Below, one piece after another: positions 21,076-31,086 of a stretch of DNA of 64,000 nt. Position 1 is the first letter of the stretch, and each line of letters begins with the position of its first letter. The notes beneath the pieces were generated by a model that worked only from the letters and a program-made list of their open reading frames with translations, made no database searches and was not told where the DNA came from. Both the position numbers and the translations under genes were made by a program. Origin of the DNA: Syntrophus gentianae (GTDB taxonomy: Bacteria > Desulfobacterota > Syntrophia > Syntrophales > Syntrophaceae); assembly GCF_900109885.1 (NCBI RefSeq), contig NZ_FOBS01000010.1, positions 1-64,000 of the forward strand. The letters are read 5' to 3'.

Positions 21076-22173
21076 ATGGCATCATCAAAAAACAAAGGCA
21101 CAAAAAAAGGGATCTTTTCGACAATAGCATTGTTGATTTTTCTTTTGGCCTTCGGTTTGACGGCCTGTCAACAAAAGGGAGACAAAAACACTGCCTCTCA
21201 AGGGACGACAAATCAGACGACAGCGGCTCCCGGTGCTCCTGCTCCTGCGGCAGCGGATAAACCGGCTTCCCTTGGACCCGGTGGAGCGGTCATCGAAGTC
21301 GATGGGGCCAAAATGACCAAGGCGCAACTGGATGCGGAAGTGAACCGTAAAATAGCGGCTTTACAGAACCGGGTGCCGGCGGACAGGATGGACCAGGTCA
21401 AAGCCAATATCCAGAAGGGGCTTATTGAGGATTTTGTCGTGAAGACCCTGCTGAATAACGAAGTCAGCCGGTTAAAAATTACCGCAACGGACCAGGAAAT
21501 TGATCAGGCCATTGAAAAACTGAAATCAACCCTTCCTGCCAATACGACCCTGGACGACCTGATGAAAAAGAATCAGTTGACCAAGGAAAAAATGCGGGAG
21601 GAGATCCGGTTGGGGATCTGCATCAATAAACTCATGGCTCCCCAGATCAAAAATCTGGCCAAGCCAACCCAGAAGGAAATTTCGGATTTCTACAAGAATA
21701 ATCAGAAACGGTTCAAGATGCCGGAGACCGTGCATGTGCGGCATATCCTGATTGCCAAGGCGCCCGGCGACAACGGCAAGGTTCTTGCCGAGAAAAAGGC
21801 AAAAGCGGAAGGCCTGAGAAAGCAGGTGATGGCGGGAGCTGATTTTGCCGAACTGGCGAAGAATAATTCCGATTGCCCCAGCAAAAACAACGGTGGCGAT
21901 TTGGGAAATGTCCCCCGGGGACAAATGGTGAAACCCTTCGAAGATGCCATCTTTGCCTTGAAAAAGAATCAAATTGGTCCGGTCGTCCAGACGGAATATG
22001 GATTCCATGTGGTTCAAGTCCTGGATACGCGGCCGCCCAAGACCATCGCCTTTGATGAAAAGACAAAGGCGATGATTTCCTCCTATTTGATGCAGCAGAA
22101 ACAGCAGGATGTTTTCAAGAATATGATCAGGGGTCTCAAAGAAAAGGCAAAGATCGTCTCCTATATGTCGTGA
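21076..22173 (+). CDS. peptidyl-prolyl cis-trans isomerase lipoprotein (SurA/PrsA-like, parvulin)
   Basis: The 365-residue protein starts with a lipoprotein signal peptide whose lipobox is LTAC near residue 31, so it is membrane-anchored outside the cytoplasm. A Ala/Pro/Thr-rich linker follows, then a SurA-N-type helical chaperone domain (about 75-195). The parvulin domain (about 215-315) carries VHVRHILIAKAPGDNG, SDCPSKNNGGDLG, PFEDAIFAL and TEYGFHVVQV. It should help fold exported or outer-membrane proteins. It has its own promoter and terminator, with AAAGGAG before the ATG. Confidence 0.88.
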   Translation: MASSKNKGTKKGIFSTIALLIFLLAFGLTACQQKGDKNTASQGTTNQTTAAPGAPAPAAADKPASLGPGGAVIEVDGAKMTKAQLDAEVNRKIAALQNRVPADRMDQVKANIQKGLIEDFVVKTLLNNEVSRLKITATDQEIDQAIEKLKSTLPANTTLDDLMKKNQLTKEKMREEIRLGICINKLMAPQIKNLAKPTQKEISDFYKNNQKRFKMPETVHVRHILIAKAPGDNGKVLAEKKAKAEGLRKQVMAGADFAELAKNNSDCPSKNNGGDLGNVPRGQMVKPFEDAIFALKKNQIGPVVQTEYGFHVVQVLDTRPPKTIAFDEKTKAMISSYLMQQKQQDVFKNMIRGLKEKAKIVSYMS

Positions 22174-22198
22174 TAAAAAATAAGACGATTAAGGAAAG

Positions 22199-22246
22199 AA
22201 GAAGCGGGGCAGTCCACCAATCTGAATGGACTGCCCCGCTTCTTTC
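22199..22246. terminator. terminator between the PpiC lipoprotein gene and the convergent DUF2520 gene
   Basis: An 18-bp perfect stem built on GAAGCGGGGCAGTCCA and its complement, with a 10-nt loop, is followed by TTTCTTT. It starts 26 bp after the PpiC gene's stop. Confidence 0.8.
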
Positions 22247-22340
22247 TGCGGATTGAGCAGATTTTCCCTCTCTATCTACGGTGCGTCTGAACCGCTACAG
22301 GAAGGAAAAAGCGGCGGCTTCTACAAGAATATTTGCCTGT

Positions 22341-23255
22341 TTACTCATGGTCAATTTCTCCCAGCAGCAAATGTTTGAGCGCTTCAGCGCGCTCTGCGGA
22401 GAGGCTCTGTTTTTCCACACCCAGGTCTACGGTCAGAAGGCCCAGCTCCCGATAGATGGGTAAAAAATGGGGAAGTTTTACGGAAAAGGCCGCAAGATGT
22501 TTTTGGATCGTACCCAGATCGCCGCGGGCGATAGGCCCGGTAAGAGCCGAAACGGTTCCCTGTCGCTCGATGTTTTTCATGGTCCCCCGGACGAGGGGCC
22601 AGAAGGCTTGAAGGGATTCCTCTCGGGTTAATCCGAAAGAAGCATAAATGGCTTCAACGGTGTACATCAGCGTTGTAAGATAATTGGAAGCCATGCACGC
22701 TGCGGCATGATAAAGGGGCTTATCCGCTTCGGAGACCAAAAAAGGCCTTCCCCCGAGATCTCTGACCAGCTTTTCAGCCCAGCTTTCGATTTCCCGTTGA
22801 GCCGTTACGCCGAAGGTGCTGCCGGGGAGATTCTCAATAGCCCCTTCGATGTCGGCAAAAGACTGAATCGGATGAATGCTGGCGACCAGGGCGCCTGAAC
22901 GGCGCGCTGATTCCAAAAGATCCAGCCCTCCGGCGCCACTCATGTGAATGACTTTGTCTCCCGGCAATATGGCCCCGGAGTCGCTCAAGGTCTTGCAGGT
23001 TCCGGAAATTTCGTCATCAGGCGTTGTGATAAAGATGACGTTGGCCCCTCTGGCGGCTTCTTCAAGATTCGAATAAGGTTTACCCCCCGTATAGGAAAAG
23101 CCGTTTTCAAAAACAGCAGGATTGCGATCCGCGATGGCAATGATGTCGTATCCGGCTTTCTTCAGCAGGTAACCCACGGCCGTACCGACTTTACCGGCCC
23201 CGATAATCGCAATCCGCTCCTGTGGGACAACCTGAATATTCAATGTATCAACCAT
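22341..23255 (-). CDS. Rossmann-like/DUF2520 oxidoreductase-like protein
   Basis: The 304-residue protein has an N-terminal NAD(P)-binding fold, with the motif RIAIIGAGKVGTAVGYLLKKAG and VIFITTPDDEI. A helical DUF2520 domain follows, with VASIHPIQSFAD, YHAAACMASNYLTTL and LTGPIARGDLGTIQKHL. The order resembles ProC- and PanE-type reductases, but no substrate is established for the family. ATG 23255 is chosen; a TTG at 23315 would add a non-conserved stretch. The ribosome binding site is poor either way. Downstream it shares a hairpin with the PpiC gene. It appears monocistronic. Confidence 0.75.
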   Translation of the reverse strand: MVDTLNIQVVPQERIAIIGAGKVGTAVGYLLKKAGYDIIAIADRNPAVFENGFSYTGGKPYSNLEEAARGANVIFITTPDDEISGTCKTLSDSGAILPGDKVIHMSGAGGLDLLESARRSGALVASIHPIQSFADIEGAIENLPGSTFGVTAQREIESWAEKLVRDLGGRPFLVSEADKPLYHAAACMASNYLTTLMYTVEAIYASFGLTREESLQAFWPLVRGTMKNIERQGTVSALTGPIARGDLGTIQKHLAAFSVKLPHFLPIYRELGLLTVDLGVEKQSLSAERAEALKHLLLGEIDHE

Positions 23256-23456
23256 TATGCGCAAAAAAAGCCCCCTGGCAGAACACCGGAAGGCCAATCC
23301 ATGGCTCGATTCCAAGCAGTATTTTCATTATTTTCAGGCCTTCCGTCTCAGTCCCTCCGGATGTGAATCCAATCGAAATTCCATGTAGCACAGGTTAGAA
23401 ATAAGAATCAACAAAAATGACTTATTGGAGGTATGAAAAGAAAACTTGATAAGGTC

Positions 23457-23485
23457 TTGTCATTCCTCTGAAACTTGGATATAGT
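23457..23485 (+). promoter_or_regulatory. sigma-70 promoter upstream of gph-tilS
   Basis: TTGTCA and TATAGT are 17 bp apart, and the gph ATG lies 31 bp further on. The short leader and near-consensus boxes make this a likely main promoter for the gph-tilS unit and perhaps more. Confidence 0.7.
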
Positions 23486-23516
23486 GCAGACATGATGAGA
23501 GGGAGACCCCAAGGAC

Positions 23517-24161
23517 ATGAAGGCTATCGGATTGATGATTTTTGATTTTGACGGGACACTGGTAAATACCGGAAAGGATCTCGTGAATTCCGTTAATCAT
23601 ACTCTTGGCAAACTCTCCTTGCCGGTACTGCCGGGGGAGAAGATCATCAGCTTTGTTGGCGACGGTGTTCAAAAATTGATGGAACGGTCTCTGGGAAGCT
23701 TCTATCCGGAGTATTTCGATGAAGCGATGCAGATCTTTGACTCGTACTATACGGAGCACCTACTGGACGAAACGAAAGTATATCCGGGTGTGGAGGAAGT
23801 CCTCCGCTCTTTCCACAACAAGAGAAAGGTCATTCTGACCAACAAACTCTATTCTTTCACCGTGGCGATTGCGGATGCCCTGAAATTAACGAATTATTTT
23901 GATGAAATTATCGGTGCGGACAGCCGGCCTTACCATAAACCGGACAGGCGTCTTGTTGATCCCCTGCTGGATTCGTATGGCGTGCCTTCGGAACAAACGG
24001 TCGTTGTGGGCGATGGGATCAACGATGTCCTGCTGGCTAAAAACGCCGGATTGATCAGTTGCGCCTTTCTCAACGGCTTGGGGAGCCGGGGGGAACTCTT
24101 ATTTTTGCAGCCGGATTTTGTCTGTGAAAGCCTGCCTGAGATGATGGATTTCTTTTGTTGA
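23517..24161 (+). CDS. gph: phosphoglycolate phosphatase-like HAD hydrolase
   Basis: The 214-residue HAD phosphatase has all four motifs: DFDGTL near residue 10 (nucleophile Asp), ILTNK (motif II Thr), the Lys of HKPDRR (motif III), and VVVGDGINDVLLA (motif IV). A helical cap lies between motifs I and II. This arrangement is the Gph/PGP subfamily. It would remove 2-phosphoglycolate or act on another small phosphate ester, and substrate specificity cannot be read from sequence. tilS begins 20 bp after the stop. Confidence 0.8.
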   Translation: MKAIGLMIFDFDGTLVNTGKDLVNSVNHTLGKLSLPVLPGEKIISFVGDGVQKLMERSLGSFYPEYFDEAMQIFDSYYTEHLLDETKVYPGVEEVLRSFHNKRKVILTNKLYSFTVAIADALKLTNYFDEIIGADSRPYHKPDRRLVDPLLDSYGVPSEQTVVVGDGINDVLLAKNAGLISCAFLNGLGSRGELLFLQPDFVCESLPEMMDFFC

Positions 24162-24181
24162 GGGCTGAGGGCAGGGTTTCC

Positions 24182-25612
24182 ATGCTGGATAAAATTCGGC
24201 AAACCGTGCAAAAGTATGGGATGTTGAAAGGCGGCGAGCATGTCGTCGTCGCCGTTTCAGGTGGGCCGGATTCCGTGGCCCTTCTGCAGGTCCTTACGCT
24301 TCTCTCTTCCGAATTTGACCTGACGCTGACCGTAGCCCATCTGAATCATGGCCTTAGGGGCGCCGAATCGGATGCCGAAGAACAATTGGTATGCCGGTTG
24401 AGCGAAGAACGAGGGATTTCCTGCGTTGTCAAAGAGGTGAATCTGACGGCGCTTCGAGAAAAAGAGAAGAGGAGACGCTCCCTGGAGGATATCGGAAGGG
24501 AGGAACGATATTCTTTCTTTTCAACCCTGGCGAAAGAGATTGGTGCGACCCGCATCACGCTGGGACATCATCGGGAAGATCAGGCGGAGACTGTTCTGAT
24601 GAATCTGATTCGGGGAACCGGTCTGGAAGGGATGAAAGGCATCCTTCCCGTGCGGGATGGGATCTTTATCCGTCCACTCCTCGAAGTCTGCCGGAAGGAA
24701 ATTCTCGAATTTCTCCATGCTGAAGAGATTCCCTTTCTTGAGGACAGTTCCAACAGGGAGGATCAATTTCTCCGCAACAGGATCCGTCTCCATTTGATTC
24801 CCCTTTTGCAGGAGCGATATAACCCGAAGATCGTCGATATCCTGAACCGGACGGCGTGCATTGCCCGCAGAGAGGTTGATTGTTTGAAGTCCAGAGCCAG
24901 TCAAATTCTTGACGACTGGCAAATCCCACCGCAGATCAAGGATGGGGTGGCAACTCTTGAGATTAAAGAGTTCCTTAAGCTTCATGAAGCGCTTCAATAC
25001 CGGGTCATCAAAACTCTGCTGGGGCGAATGTACTCCCTGAATTGCCGTGTCACCTCCGCGCATATCCAGGCGGTCGTGGAGCTCTGTCATGGGCGGAACC
25101 CGGACGGTATTCTGCATATGCCTGATAAGATCCTGGTCAAACGAGAATATGGTCAGCTGACTTTTGTCTGCAGGGGGGACAAAGGTATCCCTTTGGACGA
25201 TTATGCGGGAGAAGGGCGATCCTGTGAGGAATTTTTTTATTTCGTCAAAATTCCCGATTCGGTTGAGCTCAAGGAACTCGGAATCGTTGTAAAAACGGCC
25301 TTTGCCGAAAAAGATGAAGAACGGATTTTCGGGGAAGGGAACAATGTAGCCTATCTTGATTTTGATAAGCTGAAAATGCCTCTAGTCATCCGGAATAGGA
25401 GAAAAGGAGATCGGTTCCAGCCCCTGGGCATGGAAGGAACCAAAAAGTTGAAGGCCTATTTTATCGATGAAAAGATCCCGCGCCAGAAGCGGGATTCCAT
25501 CCCGCTTCTGGCGGATGGGCATTCTGTGGTCTGGATTGCGGGTTTGCGAACCAGTGAGCGGACTCGGGTGAATAAGGAAACAGTCCATATCGTAAAAATA
25601 GAAATTATTTGA
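24182..25612 (+). CDS. tilS: tRNA(Ile)-lysidine synthase
   Basis: The 476-residue N-type ATP pyrophosphatase converts the wobble C of CAU-bearing tRNA-Ile2 to lysidine, so that it reads AUA and is charged with Ile. The PP-loop VVAVSGGPDSVALL lies near residue 23, and LNHGLRGAESDAEE and GHHREDQAETVLMNLIRGTG follow. The central TilS domain and the C-terminal domain (RNRKGDRFQPLGMEGTKKLKAYFIDEKIPR) are complete. I used ATG 24182; a TTG at 24155 overlapping gph is weaker. Its probable substrate tRNA is encoded at 10114-10189 in this same window. Confidence 0.93.
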   Translation: MLDKIRQTVQKYGMLKGGEHVVVAVSGGPDSVALLQVLTLLSSEFDLTLTVAHLNHGLRGAESDAEEQLVCRLSEERGISCVVKEVNLTALREKEKRRRSLEDIGREERYSFFSTLAKEIGATRITLGHHREDQAETVLMNLIRGTGLEGMKGILPVRDGIFIRPLLEVCRKEILEFLHAEEIPFLEDSSNREDQFLRNRIRLHLIPLLQERYNPKIVDILNRTACIARREVDCLKSRASQILDDWQIPPQIKDGVATLEIKEFLKLHEALQYRVIKTLLGRMYSLNCRVTSAHIQAVVELCHGRNPDGILHMPDKILVKREYGQLTFVCRGDKGIPLDDYAGEGRSCEEFFYFVKIPDSVELKELGIVVKTAFAEKDEERIFGEGNNVAYLDFDKLKMPLVIRNRRKGDRFQPLGMEGTKKLKAYFIDEKIPRQKRDSIPLLADGHSVVWIAGLRTSERTRVNKETVHIVKIEII

Positions 25613-25717
25613 AATTAAAAAAGGATTATTGTAATTGTGGCCGAATACTTGTTTAAACGAACGAACTAATCGATAAACGTATCAAATAATTACCGGGAAA
25701 TTAAAGGAGAACCTTTA

Positions 25718-27559
25718 TTGAATTCTTTGCAGAAAAATATTGCGCTCTGGCTGATCATCAGTCTCATTTTTGTCCTTTTATACCATATGTTCAGTCAGCC
25801 TAAAAGCCCGCAGGAAACAGTTATTTTCAGTGATTTTATTGCTTATGTTGATCAAGGGCAAATCAGCGAAGTAACCGTTCAGGGCGATAATATTACCGGA
25901 AAGATGAAAAACGGTAAAAAATTCAAGAGCTTCGCCCCTAATGATCCGAGCCTGATTCCCTTGCTGAAATCCAAAGGGGTTCGCATTACGGCCAAGCCGG
26001 AAGAGGAGTCTCCCTGGTTTGTGACGGTTCTTGTGTCATGGTTCCCCATGCTGCTTTTGATCGGGGTGTGGATTTTCTTCATGCGGCAGATGCAGGCTGG
26101 CGGAGGAAAAGCCATGGCTTTTGGAAAGAGCCGGGCTCGATTGATGACCGACAAGACAAAAAAAGTGACCTTTTCCGATGTTGCCGGAATCGATGAAGCC
26201 AAGGCCGAGCTTGAAGAAGTTATTGAATTCCTGAAAGATCCAAAAAAGTTTACCCGTCTTGGCGGAAGAATCCCCAAAGGCTTACTGCTGGTCGGTCCTC
26301 CCGGGACGGGAAAGACGTTGCTTGCCAGGGCCATTGCGGGGGAAGCGGATGTCCCCTTTCTGTCCATAAGCGGGTCTGATTTTGTGGAGATGTTTGTCGG
26401 CGTTGGCGCTTCACGGGTAAGGGATCTCTTTACCCAGGCAAAAAAGAATGCACCCTGTATCATCTTCATCGATGAAATCGATGCCGTGGGACGGCACCGC
26501 GGCGCCGGACTCGGGGGTGGCCATGATGAAAGAGAGCAGACACTCAACCAGCTTCTCGTGGAAATGGATGGTTTTGAATCCAACGAGGGAGTAATCCTCG
26601 TTTCTGCAACCAACCGCCCCGATGTGCTCGATCCGGCCCTCCTCAGGCCGGGGCGGTTTGACCGGCAGGTTGTTGTCCCGTTGCCCGATGTCAAGGGAAG
26701 AGAAATGATTTTTCAGGTTCATGCCAGAAAAACAACTCTGTCAGAGGATGTGGAATTCTCGATTCTGGCCAGAGGGACACCGGGTGCTTCGGGTGCCGAT
26801 ATAGAGAATCTGGTCAATGAAGCGATTCTTCACGCCTCCCGTGCCGGAAAGGACAAGGTGGAGCTTGTAGACTTCGATTTTGCAAGAGACAAAGTCCTTA
26901 TGGGTACGGAGCGGAAAAGCATGGTTATCAGTGACGAGGAAAAAAAGAATACCGCCTATCATGAGTCAGGACATGCACTGATCGCCCGATTACTGCCGGG
27001 AAGCGATCCGATACACAAAGTAACCATCATTCCCAGAGGGAGGGCATTGGGGCTGACGCAACAGCTACCTGTAGACGAAAAACATACCTATCCCAAAAAA
27101 TTCCTCTTGACGAACATCACGATCCTGCTGGGTGGAAGAGCTGCCGAGGAACTGACCCTTGGAGACTTCACCACAGGCGCAGGCAATGACATTGAGCGGG
27201 CCACCAATCTGGCCAGAAAAATGGTCTGTGAATGGGGAATGAGTTCTGTCATGGGGCCACTCAGTTACGGGGGAAAAGATGAACAGATTTTCCTGGGTCG
27301 GGAATTTGCCACGCACAAGGATTACAGTGAGGAAACGGCGAAACGGATTGACGGTGAAATTTCCGCCATTGTGACAGGCTGCTATGAAAATGCACAGAAG
27401 CTCCTTTTGGAGAACAAAGATACGCTCCATCGGATGGCCAACGAGTTGCTGGAGAAGGAAGTTCTGAATGCCGCTGAACTTGACGCCATTATCGGAATCC
27501 CGACGGCGGAGGCAGAAAGGGAAGGAAAAGAGGAAGAGCCTGCCCATAGAGAGGCCTGA
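25718..27559 (+). CDS. ftsH: ATP-dependent zinc metalloprotease FtsH
   Basis: The 613-residue membrane AAA+ protease degrades membrane and regulatory proteins. A first transmembrane helix near residue 9-24 and a second near 100-120 bracket a small periplasmic domain. The AAA module has [35 protein letters not shown] and the second region of homology [20 protein letters not shown]. The zinc site is HESGH at residues 415-419, and the third ligand Asp lies later in the peptidase domain. The start is TTG 25718 behind AAAGGAGA. It is followed by folP after 59 bp, the ftsH-folP order seen in many bacteria. Confidence 0.96.
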   Translation: MNSLQKNIALWLIISLIFVLLYHMFSQPKSPQETVIFSDFIAYVDQGQISEVTVQGDNITGKMKNGKKFKSFAPNDPSLIPLLKSKGVRITAKPEEESPWFVTVLVSWFPMLLLIGVWIFFMRQMQAGGGKAMAFGKSRARLMTDKTKKVTFSDVAGIDEAKAELEEVIEFLKDPKKFTRLGGRIPKGLLLVGPPGTGKTLLARAIAGEADVPFLSISGSDFVEMFVGVGASRVRDLFTQAKKNAPCIIFIDEIDAVGRHRGAGLGGGHDEREQTLNQLLVEMDGFESNEGVILVSATNRPDVLDPALLRPGRFDRQVVVPLPDVKGREMIFQVHARKTTLSEDVEFSILARGTPGASGADIENLVNEAILHASRAGKDKVELVDFDFARDKVLMGTERKSMVISDEEKKNTAYHESGHALIARLLPGSDPIHKVTIIPRGRALGLTQQLPVDEKHTYPKKFLLTNITILLGGRAAEELTLGDFTTGAGNDIERATNLARKMVCEWGMSSVMGPLSYGGKDEQIFLGREFATHKDYSEETAKRIDGEISAIVTGCYENAQKLLLENKDTLHRMANELLEKEVLNAAELDAIIGIPTAEAEREGKEEEPAHREA

Positions 27560-27618
27560 GTGGCGAATGTCCTCCTTTACCTTTTGATTCCTTCATCCAG
27601 AGCTTCGAAAGAAAACGA

Positions 27619-28866
27619 ATGAGCGCAATTCAAGAAGAAAAATTCTTCCGTTATCCCCTAAGACGCCTTCAAATCGCTTCTCCCTCAGAATCTGCAGCGC
27701 TTTTAAAACAGGTGGGGGTCGATCCCTACGGGATCGAAGCCATGCTTCCTAAGATGAGGCATCTTAATATTCTGATTGAAGGTCTTGAGTGCAAGGTTGC
27801 CAATATCCTCAAGCAGGAGATGCTTTCTGTCGGAGGAGATGCCGCCGTGGCACGGCAGTCCGTGGCCTGCGCCATTGAGCGGACGGATGCAATCCTGATG
27901 GGAACAGCAAAGCAGCTGAGACGTCTGGCATCAAAGATTTCCTGCCAGCCCTTTGGACTGCGAGGAATATCCGAGCATCTTCAAGAGCTTCTTGCCCACG
28001 ATGCCCTGGAATCCGTTATCCTGAGGACGGCAAAACGGGAAATGCTCTTTGGAAAAAAGACCTTTATCATGGGCATTCTTAATGTGACCCCGGATTCCTT
28101 TTCCGATGGAGGAAAATATCTTTGCCATGATGCAGCCGTGGCTCATGGCGTTCAATTGGTAAAGGCAGGCGCCGATATCCTGGATATCGGTGGAGAATCG
28201 TCGAGGCCTGGAGCGGATTCCATCTCTCTGAAAGAGGAGGCCTCCCGCGTTTTGCCTGTAATCAAAAGGCTGGCACGGGAAATTGACATCCCCATATCCA
28301 TTGATACGACAAAGTCGGAAATCGCCCAGGAATCCCTTGCCGTCGGAGCAGAAATTATCAATGATATCAGTGCGATGAGCTTTGATGAAGGGATGCTGAA
28401 AACAGCGATCGATTCCGAAGCTGCTGTCGTTCTCATGCACATGCGGGGGAAACCAAAGGATATGCAGATCGGCGACTTGAAATATCGTTCCGTACAGGGT
28501 GAAGTTCACTTCTACCTTCAGGAAAGAATGGCACAGGCGGTTTCAGCTGGGCTTAGCAGGGAGAAGATCATCGTTGACCCGGGATTGGGCTTTGGTAAAA
28601 GGCCAGAGGATTCGCTTAAACTTCTCAAGCATTTGAAGGAGTTTCGCTCTCTTGGACGACCGATTCTCGTCGGACCCTCAAGAAAGTATTTTGTCGCGCT
28701 GGCCTCACGCGGTCAAGAGGCTATCCCCGATCCACAGCACAGAGTGGAAGGAACGGCTGCCGCAGTGGCCGCAGCCATCATGAACGGAGCCCACATTGTC
28801 CGAGTGCATGATGTCCTGTCCATGAAAAAAGTCGCAGCTATGACGGACGCTTTGCTCCAGGCATAG
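27619..28866 (+). CDS. folP: dihydropteroate synthase with N-terminal extension
   Basis: This folate enzyme joins pterin pyrophosphate to p-aminobenzoate. The catalytic barrel starts near residue 150 with FIMGILNVTPDSFSDGG, followed by DILDIGGESSRPGA, the conserved ISIDTTKSEIA, IINDISA and the closing RVHDV. At 415 residues it is about 135 longer than a typical FolP. The extra N-terminal part (LQIASPSESAALLKQVGVDP and AVARQSVACAIERTDAILMGT) is not an obvious pyrophosphokinase domain. Similar long forms exist in other anaerobes. The ribosome binding site is weak. acpS follows 42 bp on. Confidence 0.92.
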   Translation: MSAIQEEKFFRYPLRRLQIASPSESAALLKQVGVDPYGIEAMLPKMRHLNILIEGLECKVANILKQEMLSVGGDAAVARQSVACAIERTDAILMGTAKQLRRLASKISCQPFGLRGISEHLQELLAHDALESVILRTAKREMLFGKKTFIMGILNVTPDSFSDGGKYLCHDAAVAHGVQLVKAGADILDIGGESSRPGADSISLKEEASRVLPVIKRLAREIDIPISIDTTKSEIAQESLAVGAEIINDISAMSFDEGMLKTAIDSEAAVVLMHMRGKPKDMQIGDLKYRSVQGEVHFYLQERMAQAVSAGLSREKIIVDPGLGFGKRPEDSLKLLKHLKEFRSLGRPILVGPSRKYFVALASRGQEAIPDPQHRVEGTAAAVAAAIMNGAHIVRVHDVLSMKKVAAMTDALLQA

Positions 28867-28908
28867 GGACGATTGCTGTTTTTATAGGGAGAAGGGAAAG
28901 GCTTTAAG

Positions 28909-29316
28909 ATGGTGTATGGAACCGGCATTGACCTGGTCGATATCGATCGTCTTGAGAAGATTCTTGAGAAATGGGATATGCGCTTTCTCAATAAAGTATA
29001 CTCTCCCGAAGAAATCGGCTATTGCATGAAAAGAGCTGTTCCGGCCATTCATTTTGCTGCCCGATTTGCAGCGAAGGAAAGCTTCCTGAAGTCCCTCGGT
29101 ATGGGGCTGGGAATGGGGATTAAGTTGAAAGAAATTGAAGTGCGAAATGACAGCCAGGGTCAGCCTAGTCTGAATCTTTACGGAAAAGCGGAAACCATCC
29201 TTCGTGAACGCGGCATTACGACCGTGCACGTCAGTCTTTCTCACAGCAGGTCACAAGCCGGTGCAATCGTCATCCTTGAGGGATCAGACGAACAAGTTGA
29301 TAAGCGAAGAAGTTGA
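28909..29316 (+). CDS. acpS: holo-[acyl-carrier-protein] synthase
   Basis: The 135-residue AcpS-type phosphopantetheinyl transferase moves 4'-phosphopantetheine from CoA to acyl carrier protein. The Mg-binding motifs are GTGIDLVDIDRLEK at the N-terminus and FAAKESFLKSLGMGLG near residue 52. HVSLSHSRSQAGAIVIL follows near the end. The length is normal. AAAGG precedes the ATG at 7 nt. It belongs to the folP-acpS-tsaE-lysC run and links CoA use to fatty acid synthesis. Confidence 0.94.
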   Translation: MVYGTGIDLVDIDRLEKILEKWDMRFLNKVYSPEEIGYCMKRAVPAIHFAARFAAKESFLKSLGMGLGMGIKLKEIEVRNDSQGQPSLNLYGKAETILRERGITTVHVSLSHSRSQAGAIVILEGSDEQVDKRRS

Positions 29317-29349
29317 CAGTACCGAAAAAAAGAGTTTCCAAGGGTGATT

Positions 29350-29823
29350 ATGATAAAATCCATTCTTTCCCGAAATGCTGGGGAGACCCTGCGAATCGGA
29401 GAAATAATCGGTCGATGCCTGACAACCGGTGACATTGTTGCCTTGATCGGCGACCTGGGGACCGGCAAAACATGCCTGACACAGGGGATGGCGCGGGGGC
29501 TGGGCGTTTCGGATTCCTATGCCGTTGCCAGCCCCACGTTTACGCTGATTAATGAATATCCTGGACGCCATGTCCTTTATCATCTCGATGTCTATCGTCT
29601 TACGGGTTCAAAAGACCTGGAGGAGATGGGATATGAAGAATATTTCTATGGAAGGGGCGTTTCCGTTATCGAGTGGGCGGAAAAAATAGTCGATATTATT
29701 CCGGAAACTGCAATTACAATTTCGTTTACATACCTTGATGAAAATTCACGCCGAATTGAAATATCCGCACCTGACAAGCGCTTGGAGGAGATTTCATCGG
29801 CTCTGAGTGAGGGAGGGTTTTAA
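29350..29823 (+). CDS. tsaE: tRNA threonylcarbamoyladenosine biosynthesis ATPase TsaE
   Basis: A 157-residue P-loop protein needed for t6A37 modification of ANN-decoding tRNAs, working with TsaB and TsaD. The Walker A motif is VALIGDLGTGKTCLTQGMARGLG near residue 32. The family block SPTFTLINEYPG and HLDVYRL follow, then IEWAEKI. ATG 29350 has AAGG 7 nt ahead; the GTG at 29344 is an alternative. lysC begins 3 bp after the stop. The usual neighbour NAD(P)HX epimerase gene is absent here. Confidence 0.94.
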   Translation: MIKSILSRNAGETLRIGEIIGRCLTTGDIVALIGDLGTGKTCLTQGMARGLGVSDSYAVASPTFTLINEYPGRHVLYHLDVYRLTGSKDLEEMGYEEYFYGRGVSVIEWAEKIVDIIPETAITISFTYLDENSRRIEISAPDKRLEEISSALSEGGF

Positions 29824-29826
29824 TCG

Positions 29827-31047
29827 ATGGCTTTAGTTGTACAGAAATACGGGGGGACCTCTGTTGCCAACCTGGAGAAGATTGAAAATGTGGCCCGGAA
29901 GGTCATTAAAACAAAAGAGGCGGGAAACGATGTTGTGGTCGTCCTTTCCGCCATGGCCGGTGAAACGAACCGACTGATCGAACTGGCCCATTCGGCTGCG
30001 GAAGATTACGATGTCCGCGAGTACGACACGCTTATATCCACCGGAGAGCAGGTAACGATCTCCCTGCTGGCCATGGTTCTGAACCGGCTGGGATATTCTG
30101 CAAGATCCTTTCTGGGATTTCAGGTTCGAATTCTGACGGATCAGGCCTACACGCAGGCAAGAATTCTCGGCGTTGAAGATGCCGTCCTGCGCAATGAACT
30201 GGCAAAAGGCGCCATTGCCGTGGTGGCCGGCTTTCAGGGGGTCGATGCGGACAACAACATTACAACCCTGGGACGGGGTGGGTCAGACACGAGTGCGGTA
30301 GCGCTGGCCGCCGCTCTTAACGCGGATGTTTGTGAGATATACACAGATGTGGATGGGGTTTACACAACCGACCCGAATATCTGCAGCAATGCGAGACTGC
30401 TGAAAAGGATTTCCTATGATGAAATGCTGGAGATGGCAAGGGCAGGGGCGAAGGTACTGCAACCGCGTTCGGTGGAATTGGCGAAGAAATATGAAGTGCC
30501 CGTTTATGTGAAATCATCGTTTACAGACGAAGGGGGAACGCTGGTGACAAAGGAGGATCGGGATATGGAGAGAGAAGTCGTATCGGGAGTAACGTATGAT
30601 CGGGATCAGGCCAAGATCACGGTTATTCATGTTCCTGACAAGGCGGGTATTGCATCGCGATTGTTTACGCCTCTTGCTGAGCATAATATCGTGGTTGACA
30701 TGATCATACAGAATGCCAGCCTTGAGGGTTATACGGATCTTACCTTTACGGTATCAAGGAAAGATGTCAAAGAAACAAAACGGTTGATTGAGGAGGCAGC
30801 CAGGGAAGTAGGCGCTGCAAAGGTGGAAGTGGACGATCAGGTGGCCAAGATATCGATTATCGGCGTGGGGATGATCAGTCATTCCGGCGTTGCGGCGAAG
30901 ATGTTCTCCGCACTGGCTCAGGAAGGCATAAACATCATGATGATCAGTACCTCTGAAATTAAAGTATCCTGTGTCATTCAATCCAAGTATACGGAATTGG
31001 CCGTCATGGTCTTGCATGATGCCTTCGGGCTGGCGAAGGCGCCTTAA
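29827..31047 (+). CDS. lysC: aspartate kinase
   Basis: The 406-residue enzyme phosphorylates aspartate, the first step to lysine, threonine and methionine. The kinase part opens with [16 protein letters not shown] and includes [23 protein letters not shown] and [15 protein letters not shown]. Two ACT domains form the last 140 residues ([17 protein letters not shown] and [19 protein letters not shown]), giving feedback control, probably by lysine and/or threonine. It follows the tsaE stop by 3 bp, leaving no room for a lysine riboswitch and indicating operon expression. Confidence 0.95.
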   Translation: MALVVQKYGGTSVANLEKIENVARKVIKTKEAGNDVVVVLSAMAGETNRLIELAHSAAEDYDVREYDTLISTGEQVTISLLAMVLNRLGYSARSFLGFQVRILTDQAYTQARILGVEDAVLRNELAKGAIAVVAGFQGVDADNNITTLGRGGSDTSAVALAAALNADVCEIYTDVDGVYTTDPNICSNARLLKRISYDEMLEMARAGAKVLQPRSVELAKKYEVPVYVKSSFTDEGGTLVTKEDRDMEREVVSGVTYDRDQAKITVIHVPDKAGIASRLFTPLAEHNIVVDMIIQNASLEGYTDLTFTVSRKDVKETKRLIEEAAREVGAAKVEVDDQVAKISIIGVGMISHSGVAAKMFSALAQEGINIMMISTSEIKVSCVIQSKYTELAVMVLHDAFGLAKAP

Positions 31048-31086
31048 ATCAATCATGAAGTTTTAAAAAAATATTTTTCCCTATTC

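Noticed and set aside
29800-29830. Lysine riboswitch or leader for lysC
   Set aside because: Only 3 bp separate lysC from tsaE, leaving no untranslated leader.
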